Both the position numbers and the translations under genes were made by a program. Below are positions 51,280-62,500 of a stretch of 64,000 nucleotides of DNA, in pieces. How positions within the stretch are numbered: position 1 is the first letter of the stretch; each line of letters opens with the position of its first letter. The notes beneath the pieces were generated by a model. It did not search any database. It saw only the letters and a list, made by a program, of their open reading frames with translations, and was not told where the DNA came from. The DNA is from Lepturacanthus savala (Eukaryota; Chordata; Actinopteri; Scombriformes; Trichiuridae): NCBI GenBank assembly GCA_030544235.1, contig CM060478.1, positions 4,957,727 to 5,021,726 of the forward strand. Direction: 5' to 3'.

Positions 51280-54107
51280 ATTAGATACGGAACTTTCCCC
51301 TCTTATGCCATGAATAACACTATGCCGTAATAATAAAGAAAAACAGTAGTGTTCTCATTTGGATTGCATGGAAAATGTATATAATGTTGACAGACAGCAG
51401 GATCAACAGCAAAGACACAGCTGTACAGTGTTAGACATTGGCTTTGCACAGGAAAAATTAGCAGCTATTCCTAAAAGAACACGACACACATGAGAAAATG
51501 AAAAATAAAAAAAAATTCTAACAACAGATTATCAGAAATATTGGCATAAGAATTCATTTTAAAAGTTCATCATAACAATAAAAAACCCGACACCGAGGGA
51601 AAGATTTAGAAGAGGAAAAAGCTAATAATACAAAAAGCGTTAAAACAATTATAATAAATTAATATCAAATATATAATATATATATAGTACATGTACCACA
51701 TTACCTGTAATTGCATGTGATTGTACCGGAAATACTCAACAAAAATCTAGTCTTAAAACCTGGATTTAGGTTAATAGAGCAGTTATTAACTTAGAAAAGT
51801 CATCTTGTGAAATCTATGATAATTTTGTTGAGTAAGAAAAGTTCAAACATACTTATTTTACTTCCTTAAATCAGACAGCTTCACCATGCACACCGTGATC
51901 CAACAAAAAGCACCAACCACGTCATAATCCTACAGTCTAGGGTCATAATGAGCATCTTAGTTGTTATCTTATCAGGAATCATTTATCCTTTTAACTGCTT
52001 CACGAGGACAGAGCAGTCTCATTATGTTTTGTGCCTTATGAATGTTTAAATAGTATCAAATAAATAGGAAATATTAGCATATATTGTATTATCATTCAAC
52101 AAAGCCAGCTGAGGAACGTGTTTCTGAAACACAGAACTAACTTTTTCTTCTTAATGCCACTAGAGGACAGCACAGGCTCATCCTGCGTGAGGGGAAACAC
52201 CAGCATTCATGTCAAATCCTCTAACAAACACTGCAAGGACGACAGCTTTGTCATGGTGCAAGTCGGCTCTTATGAAGAAATCAATAAAAAACACCAGGCA
52301 GCAGATTCCACCCTTTAAATAAACTCGCCAATTGAGCCAATGGTGACGGCAGCAACCAATGTTCCCTTTGAAATATTCCTGCTAATTTATCACACCGACT
52401 ACACACAAACCAGTCAGTTATGAAGCTAATATCTGCCCTTATATTTAAGAAATGTGGAAATCTTGATAGTAAGATTCAGGGGCTGTAAAACAACTTTTAC
52501 CGAAGGTTAATATATTCACGTCTCTGAGAAAAATCACTCCAAAATCAAAAAGGGTGGATTCGCAAAGCAAAGATGTGAACTCATTTTGCATTTTGGTCCA
52601 ATATTTGTCTGTAAACAGTCGAAGAGTCTTTGTTTTATTTTTGAGTTAATTCCTTTTGGATTTACTGGGATCAAAACCATCCTAAAAAATCTGACTTTGT
52701 TGAAAACGATAAGCTCTGTTCTTTTAATGAATGAGAGAGTGGAGTGTTGTGATGATGTCAAACAAACAAGTTTATGGTACTTAAAAATAAATGTTCTATG
52801 GACTGTAATTACTTACTACCCATTAGTTAATCAAGACGGAAGCCTTCAACTGATGCAGTTCAGAACAGAGAACCTTTAACCTAAAATGAATGTTTATTAC
52901 AGGACAGTAGCTAGCTAACAGATTAAGGCATTGAGCAATAAAGCTACTAGCTACTTTTATGTATAAATAAATGGGAACGTTAGTCTTTAGCTTTTCAATA
53001 TTTATAAAAAAACAGGTAGGAATTATGCTGGCATAAAGAAAAGTGTTTAACTCAAAAAGGGCTATGCAACTTTTGGAGTTAGCTGAAAGCAGCTAGCTGG
53101 GAACAAACTTCCAAAGCAGCTCTAGACAGGTGCCTTTTAAAATTATAGGGAACATGCTAGGACAATACATTTCAGCTCAGAATCTAAGACACTGTAATGC
53201 ACCTTATCCTTCATGCATGCCTTTTCCATGGTCTTAGAAACACAAGTTTGAGTCTATTCAAGGATACACAGGATCAGCGGGAGAGTCCATAATGATAAAG
53301 GTCAAATGGTCCAAGGCTGGACATGTTTTACTTAAATAAACCAATGTGTCGGTAGGTAAATAGGTCATAAACTAGGCTTTTTCCGAACTCACTTCCGAAT
53401 TAATGTTTGACATTGTCTGCAAACACAAGAAAAACATTTTAAAACAAAAATGTCCCTTTATAATAATTGGATTTGTCTTTAAAAGATATACTTTCCGTTT
53501 CCAAATAAAACGCAAATGCATACATTTCCACCAGCTTAGTTGAAGCGACTGAACAGGCGACTTAAGCTTGTAATTAAACTGTGTTAATTAAGCCGTGGCA
53601 GATACTGTCAAGCATTTTGGCTCATCAGCCTTTGGCAAGTTGTTAGAGGCCTATAGTTAACGTTGGTCATTGCTGTCTGAGGATAAAAAAAAAACAAAGA
53701 AATTCACTACACATGAAAAACTAATTGAGGAGAATCTCACACATGAGACAAAAAGAATTATGACATATTTTTACACATAGTGTGTTTCTATCTCTGTTCA
53801 TCACAAAATTGTTTTAAATCAAAATTTTCACGTATCCTAATCCACAGTAAAATGCTTGGATGGAAACCCAGCTATTGAGAAATTGGCCTGAAGTGACTGA
53901 ATTTCAAAAGTACATGAACAGTACAAGGTTCATTGTAGACTGTCGGTGCTTTAGACAGACTGCAACTACAGCACTTTGTTTTTCTCTTCACAATTGAAAC
54001 CATCAGTGGCCTGAACGGACATCGAGTCGGATCGGTCATCGACAACGTTAAGTGTAGAAAGGTCAGAAGGTCAGTGGGCGAGGGAAAAACAAAAATGTCC
54101 CCTGGGT

Positions 54108-54342
54108 TCACAGGACGGACTCGATGGCCTCCGGCACGGCCGGCGAGGCTTTGGCTTGGTGCGTGACGAGCGGCGAGGTCTCCTCCTCCGCCTGCACGTT
54201 GGCGTGCGCCTCCACCTGGACCTCGGCCAGCTCCCCTTGCTGCTCCTCCTGCTGCTTCTTCATCTCCTGCTGGTTGATGTGGTGCAGGATTCCGGCGCCG
54301 AGAGCGTCGCCCTCCACGTTCACCACGGTGGTGGTACGATCC
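54108..54342 (-). CDS. slc1a4: slc1a4 last coding exon (TM8 end and C-terminal tail)
   Basis: 235 bp; its first base completes the Val codon of exon 7. It encodes DRTTTVVNVEGDALGAGILH, the conserved substrate- and sodium-binding end of TM8, then a cytosolic tail ending in AIESVL and TGA at 54108-54110. The tail keeps EEETSPLVTHQ and a C-terminal ESVL, as recalled for human SLC1A4 (KESVL). It has a fish-specific-looking Gln/Glu-rich insertion (NQQEMKKQQEEQQGELAE) where the human protein has a shorter KATKKGEQELAE. The acceptor is TTCCTCCAG. The GC-rich frames on the other strand here are shadows. Confidence 0.97.
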
Positions 54343-57300
54343 CTGGAGGAAGACATTCACCAGATTGGACAGAAGACACAGATAGACGTTAGTTTACTTT
54401 CTCATAGGCTACAGGTCCTTATATGACCTGTGACCAGTTCAGATCAACGTCATCAACAAGCCACAAACGCTGCTTAAATAGGTGGAAGCAGGAAGAAAGA
54501 AATGACCATGACCAAAAACAGTTTCTTTCTTAATCTCCTCCTCAAAACTAATATGTTGTCCATGTGCTGGCCCCAGTAGGACAGCAACTATAAAATCACC
54601 AAATATTCACCACTAGCGTCCATGTGTATTGATTGGGTTTTGTTTTACAATCCTCTCCAGGATGCGGTTATCCCTATTGCTTGTACACTTTTTCCTACCT
54701 CATCTTTTCCTTCCCTATACCTCTCTACTAATGTGCTTGGACACAGAGCTCTGTGAACAACCAGCAATGATCTTTTCTGTCTTGCTCTATGTAGATCTAT
54801 GTGGGACACTTTTGGGGCGTTTAAAGTTCACAATGGAGATCACATAGAAGTCACATGGAATAGGAAATGTGAATGGCCTCACAAAAAAATTGGATTTCAC
54901 AAAAAAATCCAAATTGAGTATTAGGCTGTAGGGCAATGTGCAATGCAACAAGGACTTTAGGTTCCCTCAGTATCATCACTGTAATATGCATTAAGTACTG
55001 TGCAATTAGCACTTTATATTTATTGTGCAATTGCACAATATATTTATTGCAATCGCAGTATTTTCTCTTTATGAAAACTAAACAGTACAAGGAACAACAA
55101 TCAGCCTTGACCAGCAACAGCATCGATAGAACTAATTCAGCTCAATGCCAAGAGGCTTATCTTCAAGATTAGGAATGTGCAAAAACAACAAAAAGAACTT
55201 GCTGAAGCCCTGGAATGACACCACATCATGCAGGATTTAGCCTGGGAATACCCATCCTTACATAGGTACACACAGATGTAGTTGATAGATATTCAACTAC
55301 ATCTGTATAAAAGGCTCTGATCTTTCTTAAACACTTCCAAACAGAACAAATGAAAGGATGGTTCCTAGAATGAATATCAATCGATATAAGGTCTGGTGTT
55401 GGCCAGGCTACCTTTAGATGAAAAGAACTCATGCATTTCTGCTTGTTCATGTCTAACCTGCTGTGACTTTTCTGTAAACTCTTTACCTTATTGTTCACCC
55501 TGTGACCCCTGGGCTTGTGGAACACTGGCCTACTTTTGTTTGCTGTAATGTCGGCAGCTCGCGCGCATACGTGTGCAAACACCACCATACGTTTTATTTT
55601 CTTTTTCTGCGAGTGTCAGTGAGTTCACACAGTCTTTACTCACACAATCCAGTCCACAGCCAGCATGAGGGACAGGTCGTGCGTAGGCAGACCGATGGCC
55701 TCCAGGATGATGGCGATGGTGATGATGCCGCCGGCTGGGATCCCTGCTGCACCCACACTGGAGGCTGTAGCTGTCACCCTAGGAACGGCAATGAAAATAC
55801 CATGATAATCTGCCACTTATACCACTGGAGCAGACGCAACAGAAACCTTTTTAGTCCAGGCATTTTAAGTCAAAACAAGGGTCAAACAAGTTGCAACAGG
55901 AGCAAACTCAACAGAATGTCCTTAATGAGGGGAAAAAAGCTCCAAAGAATCCCAGAAGGGGCAAGTCTTAAAAAAAGACCATTTTTTTATATCCCCTTTT
56001 TTCTCATGTGAATAGGGTAAGATTTTTAACCTTTAGATATCACTGAGGAAAATTACTTACATTAAGACAAAAAAAATGTATTGCAAGTTTTTTTTAACCC
56101 ATTTAAGCCTAAATCTATGACTGTCATTTTATACATAAAATAAAAAATCTAAATGTTACTCATACAGATTTTTTTCTAATGACATGTACTTAGACAAAAG
56201 GTTTTAAGCAAATAATAGTTAGTAAGTACTTCCTCTCGTGTGACGTCATCAACTTCCTCTTGAGAACATGGAGAAAGAAGTAATTTTATTATGATTTTCA
56301 ACCCTGACATGTATATATCTATTTAATCATTCAAGTCTCTAATAAACCCCCAAAAAGGAATTTTGCACATGGAATAAAAAAATAGTTTTTTGTTTATGGG
56401 CATATTTGTGCAAGCGGCTATAATAAATATACTATAATAGGCATTAAAATGCTATTTAAAAAATAGATAGATAACATTAGTGGCTCAGCATGAAATCTGG
56501 GTTTAAATGTCAGTCATAGTGCTTAGGCTTAGTGCATAGGGCTTAAATGGGTTAAATGTTTTGCTAACATGGGTAAATTTGCATAAATTAGCATAACTTC
56601 CACTTTTTTTTTACTTCAACTCTATTTCTTATTGCCTGAACTCACAGGATTGTGAAAATCTCTCCGGCGTCCAGCACGTGATTGTTGAGCTGAGCGATGA
56701 AGACGGCGGCGATGCACTGGAATATGGCCGCCCCGTCCATGTTAACCGTGGCGCCGATGGGGAGGATGAAGCGGCTGATTCGCTTGTCTACACCGTTGTT
56801 CTCTTCAACACATTTTATCATAGAGGGAAGAGTTGCTGAACTGGGGAGAAAAAGAGAGAAAATGGTTTTCTCTAAACACTCTTTATTTCCATTTTTGGAA
56901 ACATATATGCATATATATATATATATATATATAATATTAAAATCAGCCATTCAGGTGATACAAATGCCAAACAAAAGCCAAAATAATGTCCATATTGAAC
57001 CAACTGGACTACCACAATGTTAGGATAAGATAATAAGTGTCTCTTTTCATTATCACAAGGGTTTTTATTAACAAGGAGAGAAAATTGTCTTAGGCCATGT
57101 GTTGCAAATGTGGTTAAAATATGTCACAACAGCTTCTCTGGGTTGTGTTTCATATAAGAGACTGTAAGGTTATTTTTATATTAGATGATCATACACTGCA
57201 CACAAATCATTGAAATTTATACTTTTTTTGTAGCTGTGGTCTAAAACTCCACTATTCCCCCTGCAAGCTAATAAGCTAATAGGTTAAGTCACCTTGAATA

Positions 57301-59512
57301 TTTTTGCAAATATATTGTAGGCTTCTCTAAAATACTTGATTATTTGAAAAAACGAGATATATTTCAAATTATAAAATACATGGGCTCCAGCTTATTCTTT
57401 AAGTTCTGCAACAAGTAATTTGGTGTTTAACTATTTCCTTTGTTCATCACTTATGCCCTGAAGTCTATCATAGCAAATATGGATATGGTGTTAAACAAGA
57501 GCAAGTTCAAGCAAATTATGGACTCTTTTTGTTCTTTTACAACTACACATTTAGCACTTAAATAGATGAAATATCACTAATCATGTTAGCTTTATAGATT
57601 ATGATCTAGCAAAAGAAAGTGTTTTAAGCTGCCTCTAAACACTCAACATCAGTGGTTCTCAACCTTTTTACTGTCAAATTGACTCTGATGAATCAACCTG
57701 ATGAGATTAACAGTGAAGAGTGTGAAGCCTATGAACAGAATAGTCGTTGTTATTGAGCTAACTTGTAGTAAATTGATTGATAATAAAACACCAGGTTGAG
57801 AACAACTGTTTTACATGTGATAGCTTTGCTTGGAGTAAAAAAAACCTCTGCACCCAACCTGAAATTCAGAGGCAGCGCTTCCATCAATAGAGGTTTGGCA
57901 AAAGAAAAACATGCAAAGTTCTAATGTAAGATGAAGCAGCAGCTAGAAATGCAGGAGTTGAGAAAGATTTTGATCTTCCTCTTGTACGAAATGTGATATT
58001 TTCACCTGTTAGTGGATTTAGAGAAAAGGTGTCCGGGTGTGAATCCAAAGGTAAAAGCTAAAAAGGGTAAAAATGCTTAAACATCCAGGTACAGACAGCA
58101 GGGTTTTTTTTTCAGGACCCTGTCATTCACAGCCTGTTTTTACCTGGAGCAGGTGGCGAAGGCAGTGGTGAAGGGCGTGATGAGGCCCGACAGGAAACTG
58201 AAGGGGTTCTTGCGTGTGAAGCCGAAGTAGATGAGAGGCAGGACGATGCCTCCGTGGATGATGTGGCCCAGGATCGAAGCAAAAATGTATTTTCCCAGAC
58301 TTTTAACCAGGAGAACCACGTCTTCCATCTCCACTATCTTACTGCCCACCAGGAACATGATGCCGAAGGGGATGTACCTGAGAGGAAAATAAAACATTTG
58401 GACTGGAATTTCATCACAAAGTAGTAGTTGTTTGGTTCATAATGGTGTAAAATGGCAATCTCTGTTTCCTTAAAATGTCTTTTTTTGTCAAACATCATCA
58501 GTTTACTATTAAAGAAGACTAAAGAAACCAGAAAATAATCAGAGAAGAGAAGCTGGAATCAGAGAATTTGGATATTTTCTTCAAAGAGTTCAAATCACAG
58601 TAATAGTTGGCAACTAATCGTTGCGGCTCTATTTAATTCAGTCCACATACTTTCAATGCCCCTTTAAAATCTCATCTCCATCCCATTCTGCTCACCACAT
58701 GATCCAGGACACCAGCACCATGGTGGCCTCATTGAAGGCGTTGAAGAAACGGATAAGCTCCTCCCCCTCGGCTCCCAGCTTCCTCAGTGCCACACCAAAC
58801 ACCATGGCAAACAGCACCAGGCCAAGGATGTTCATGCCGTCCGTTTCTGTACCGATCGGCACCTGAAACACACAGGAGAGTCTGCAGGAGACTGATGATG
58901 ATGATGATGAAGAATCAAGTAGATTCAATAGAAATGGGAAATTGGAAGGATGAAAAAGATCCTCCAGGACTCCAGGTTGATTTTACTTTTGAAAAAAGAC
59001 AATCCTTGAACTTAGGGTGTAAAACATGTGGCCCGAGGGCCAGAACTGGCCCACTAAAGCATCCAATCCGGCCCACAGCCGTACGACTGCACAAAACGAG
59101 ACAAAAAATGGAGCAGTTCCTGTTTCTTCACAGAAATGTGAAGTCACTGAGAATCTTTTTCATTGCTCAAAAGATAAGCACCAGTACACTGAGTAATTAT
59201 GGAATAACTGAGACATCTTAGTGTGAAATTTCACTTTTTTTTCTTATGTCTTATCTCTCCTGTTTTGTTAATTTAAGGTAAATTAATGGTATAAATATTT
59301 CTTTACATACAAAAGAGGAGAGTATTTTATAGGTGTTATTATTTATATTATTTTATTATAATGCCCGGCTTACTTTTTAAAATTGATTAAATAGTGCTAA
59401 ATGTGTCCCATTAAATAAACTGCATTTAAAACGTCTGGGTTGATGGAAGATGTTGAAAAGTTGCATGTTCTCATTCGTAGCTTATTAGTTTATATAGAAC
59501 TTGTTGTTACAG

Positions 59513-59550
<38 letters not shown>

Positions 59551-62500
59551 CTGGGGCAGTTTCGGGTTTCAGTGCACCGGATGAGGGATAACTAAAAAGA
59601 ACAGGGACAAATCCTGAGCTGAATCCTCTCCCATTGTGCTGAGCTCTAGCAGCTTCATCCTCTGGCCCTTGGGAGAGGATCCACCATGACCCGGGACAGG
59701 AAAACACCACGGGGTCCCAGCCCATATCCCATCCTCCAACTTTTTTGTTGCCATAATGGGTCAATGGCAGCAAAACCTTGGCTAAACTCATCATGCATTT
59801 ATCTCTGATCCAACATCCACTAACAAAGGTCCAGTGGAAATCTGCAGCAAATGTGATTAACTGACCGTTCATGACACGACAGAAACAGGAAGGATTTGGG
59901 TTTTTTTAGTAAACATTTGTTTTGAAGCTACTTGAACCTTCAATTTAAAAATCAGAAGGGAGGACATAAGAAAAAAGCTGCAATTTCAACACAATGGTAT
60001 CACAGTTATTCAATATGGAAATAAATTGTGTTTAGTACAAATAGTCCAATATTGAGTAGAATTATATTAAAATATCATATTCCATTTTCTGTTTTCTTAA
60101 AATAAGATTAAATTTGTTGGCTTTTTATCTTAATTTGTATTTTTATCTCATATTTTGGACTTTTTATCTCTAAATTCAGACTTTTTATGTAATAAAATTA
60201 AAAATAAAATCTGTGGAGAAACATGAACTGGTCTAATTTTGTCTCACTTTATACATTCATTATGTAGTGGGCCGGTTTGGACCCTTTAGCGGGCCGGTTC
60301 TGGCCCCCAGGCCGCATGTTTGACACCCCTGCTGTATACAGTCATCCCAGTTGGTCAGATTGAACCCTTTAGTGGTTCAATTTGGCTCAAAGTAAAGCCA
60401 CAGATTGGTCCATTTTTTGCATTAATTGACTATTTGTTCACTTGGGACAGCACAACACGCTGGTGTTAGGTGTCTATATAAACAGCATCTATTTATACAT
60501 GCAGCAGACACTGACCAACAGGAGTATTGATTAGGAGCCGTGTTTGTGTCCACCTGATAAGTGTCCAATACTCAATCTCCCTGCAGCTGTTGGCTTGTCT
60601 TCACTGACTCTACAGGAGTCGATATGTTTGTCTGAAACCAAAACCAAGAGCTAAAAGGCACTAAAACACTCCGCAGAGGTGTGAGGAACTGCATATTTCT
60701 CCGTGGTGTGTGTTTGAGTGTGTGTGTGTTTGCTGTCGTACTTCCTGTTTCTTACCTTCTGGTAGAGGATGGTCCCGTTGGTGTCATTCCCTACAGCAAC
60801 CATCTTGTAGTCGGTGGCGTACTGCAGCACAGAGGGAGAGAAAACCTGCTGTAATCAACTGGTTCACACTCAAACTGTATATTTCATCATCCGAAACATG
60901 CATATCTGTTCTGCTTGTCAGTGCTTTTATTTTGTGGAGCAAACTTTTCGGTGTCAAGAAAGTGTCCATGCTCTTATATTAAGATGCAGTGTGCATGTGT
61001 TGTGCTGGTAGGGGCCAGTTTGATGCTGTCATTGAAGTCTTTTCAGTAGCCGCAGACGCCACAATGCCGTCGCTGAGCCTTTCTTTACACAGACTCCATA
61101 GGATAAAGGTTCCCAACAGCTTTCATGCTTTTAGTGAAGTCTAAAACGTACTTGGACCTGCAGAGACGTGTTGTCCAGTGCAGCAGTATGGTCAGCATCG
61201 GTTAAATGACCTATTTAAACGTCTATCTACTTCTCATTTTATGTAAATCTCCCCTCTCCTCTGCTGCCTTGGTTTAATCCACAGTTGGACCCATTCCACA
61301 GGGGCTCCAGCCACAGTATAGGCCGGCTGGTCGGGGGGGGGGATATTGAACCGGCTGCACTTTAAAACTCTGTTTATTCTCTATTCTGAGAAAAGTCGCT
61401 TAACGCGTTAGAATCTCCAAAAAACCCTGATACGGGGGCAGCATTGAGATTTATTTATATATCACATGAGAAAACCTCATAAAACACAATGTTACTGTTA
61501 CAGCATCAATATATATCATCAATATCCACATCATCAATACAATAAGACAGTAGTTTAATATAATATAAGTAGTAGGGCTGCAACTAACCACTATTTAGAT
61601 ATTTAATTTAGATTTGAAGGATTTGTGCAATGATTTAATTTTATAATGTCATTTTAAAATATTTTACAGAATATATTCTTCATGTTCTGTAATGATCATT
61701 TGCGATTTCTTATGATTTTATGGACAAATAATTGATCTTTGAACTATTATTAATCATTGGATTGGATCTTGTTTTAAGTTTGAAAAGGAAGTATTTTTAT
61801 CTGTAGTAAAACACTAGTTTTTTTGCAATATTCTAACTATATTTGCTCTGTAACAGCAACATAAATTGATTCTGACTCTTCTGTATTCACCTCACATGTT
61901 GTAGATTTATTTTGATACTAGGTTTAAATACATAACCTTTGTAGCTGTAGATATATTCCATGTTTATTATAATTTACAGCAGGAAAACTGAAAAATAAGC
62001 CTGGGGCTTAAGTGGTTAATAGTCATAGTGAGTTTATCAGGTCAGTTCGGTTGATCATGTGAGTTTGTGTATCCAGGTGTGTGCGCGAGCATGTGAACAC
62101 CTTCCCTTTTGCGTGTGTGTGCATAGCTTTTTTTTTTATCTCTGTGTCCCCAAATATTGAACTTATTTTAGCCTTAACAGACACCAGCATAATTCTAGGA
62201 AGAGGAGCAGGCGGCGTTCGAAAGCAGCGAGGCGAGGTGGGTTGCTAGGCTGGCTGAAATGGAATGGTTTCACCATGGTAACGGCTGGTAAGGGACAAGG
62301 AAAAGAGGCGTTTGGGCGAGCAGGGGAGAGCGGTGGCCTCTATTCTGAACATTTCCTCATTAAGAGGCATTATGAGGCTCTCAGGATTTACAGGGCCGCT
62401 GTAAATGAAGGTGGAGTGGCGCCTGCGTGGTCGTCGGAATAAATTCTGAAGAACAATCCGCGCGGGACACAGGTAGTGAGGATAAACAGACAGAAAGTGG

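Larger units (their letters stand above)
49787..54107. other. intergenic region between smap1 and slc1a4, including the slc1a4 3' UTR
   Basis: 4.3 kb between the smap1 start codon and the slc1a4 stop codon. The proximal part is the smap1 promoter. 50100-50700 is very AT-rich with nothing named. Two (TA)n tracts lie at 51085-51276. The slc1a4 3' UTR must begin at 54107 and run left; possible minus-strand AATAAA signals (TTTATT on plus) include 52893-52898, but I could not choose between candidates. A 65-codon plus-strand frame at 49937-50134 is discussed among the findings. Confidence 0.6.

Noticed and set aside
53872..54360. 162-codon GC-rich minus-strand frame (GGARGAGRGPGG type)
   Set aside because: It is an alternative frame of the slc1a4 last exon, which has the true TM8 and tail sequence with correct splice phase.
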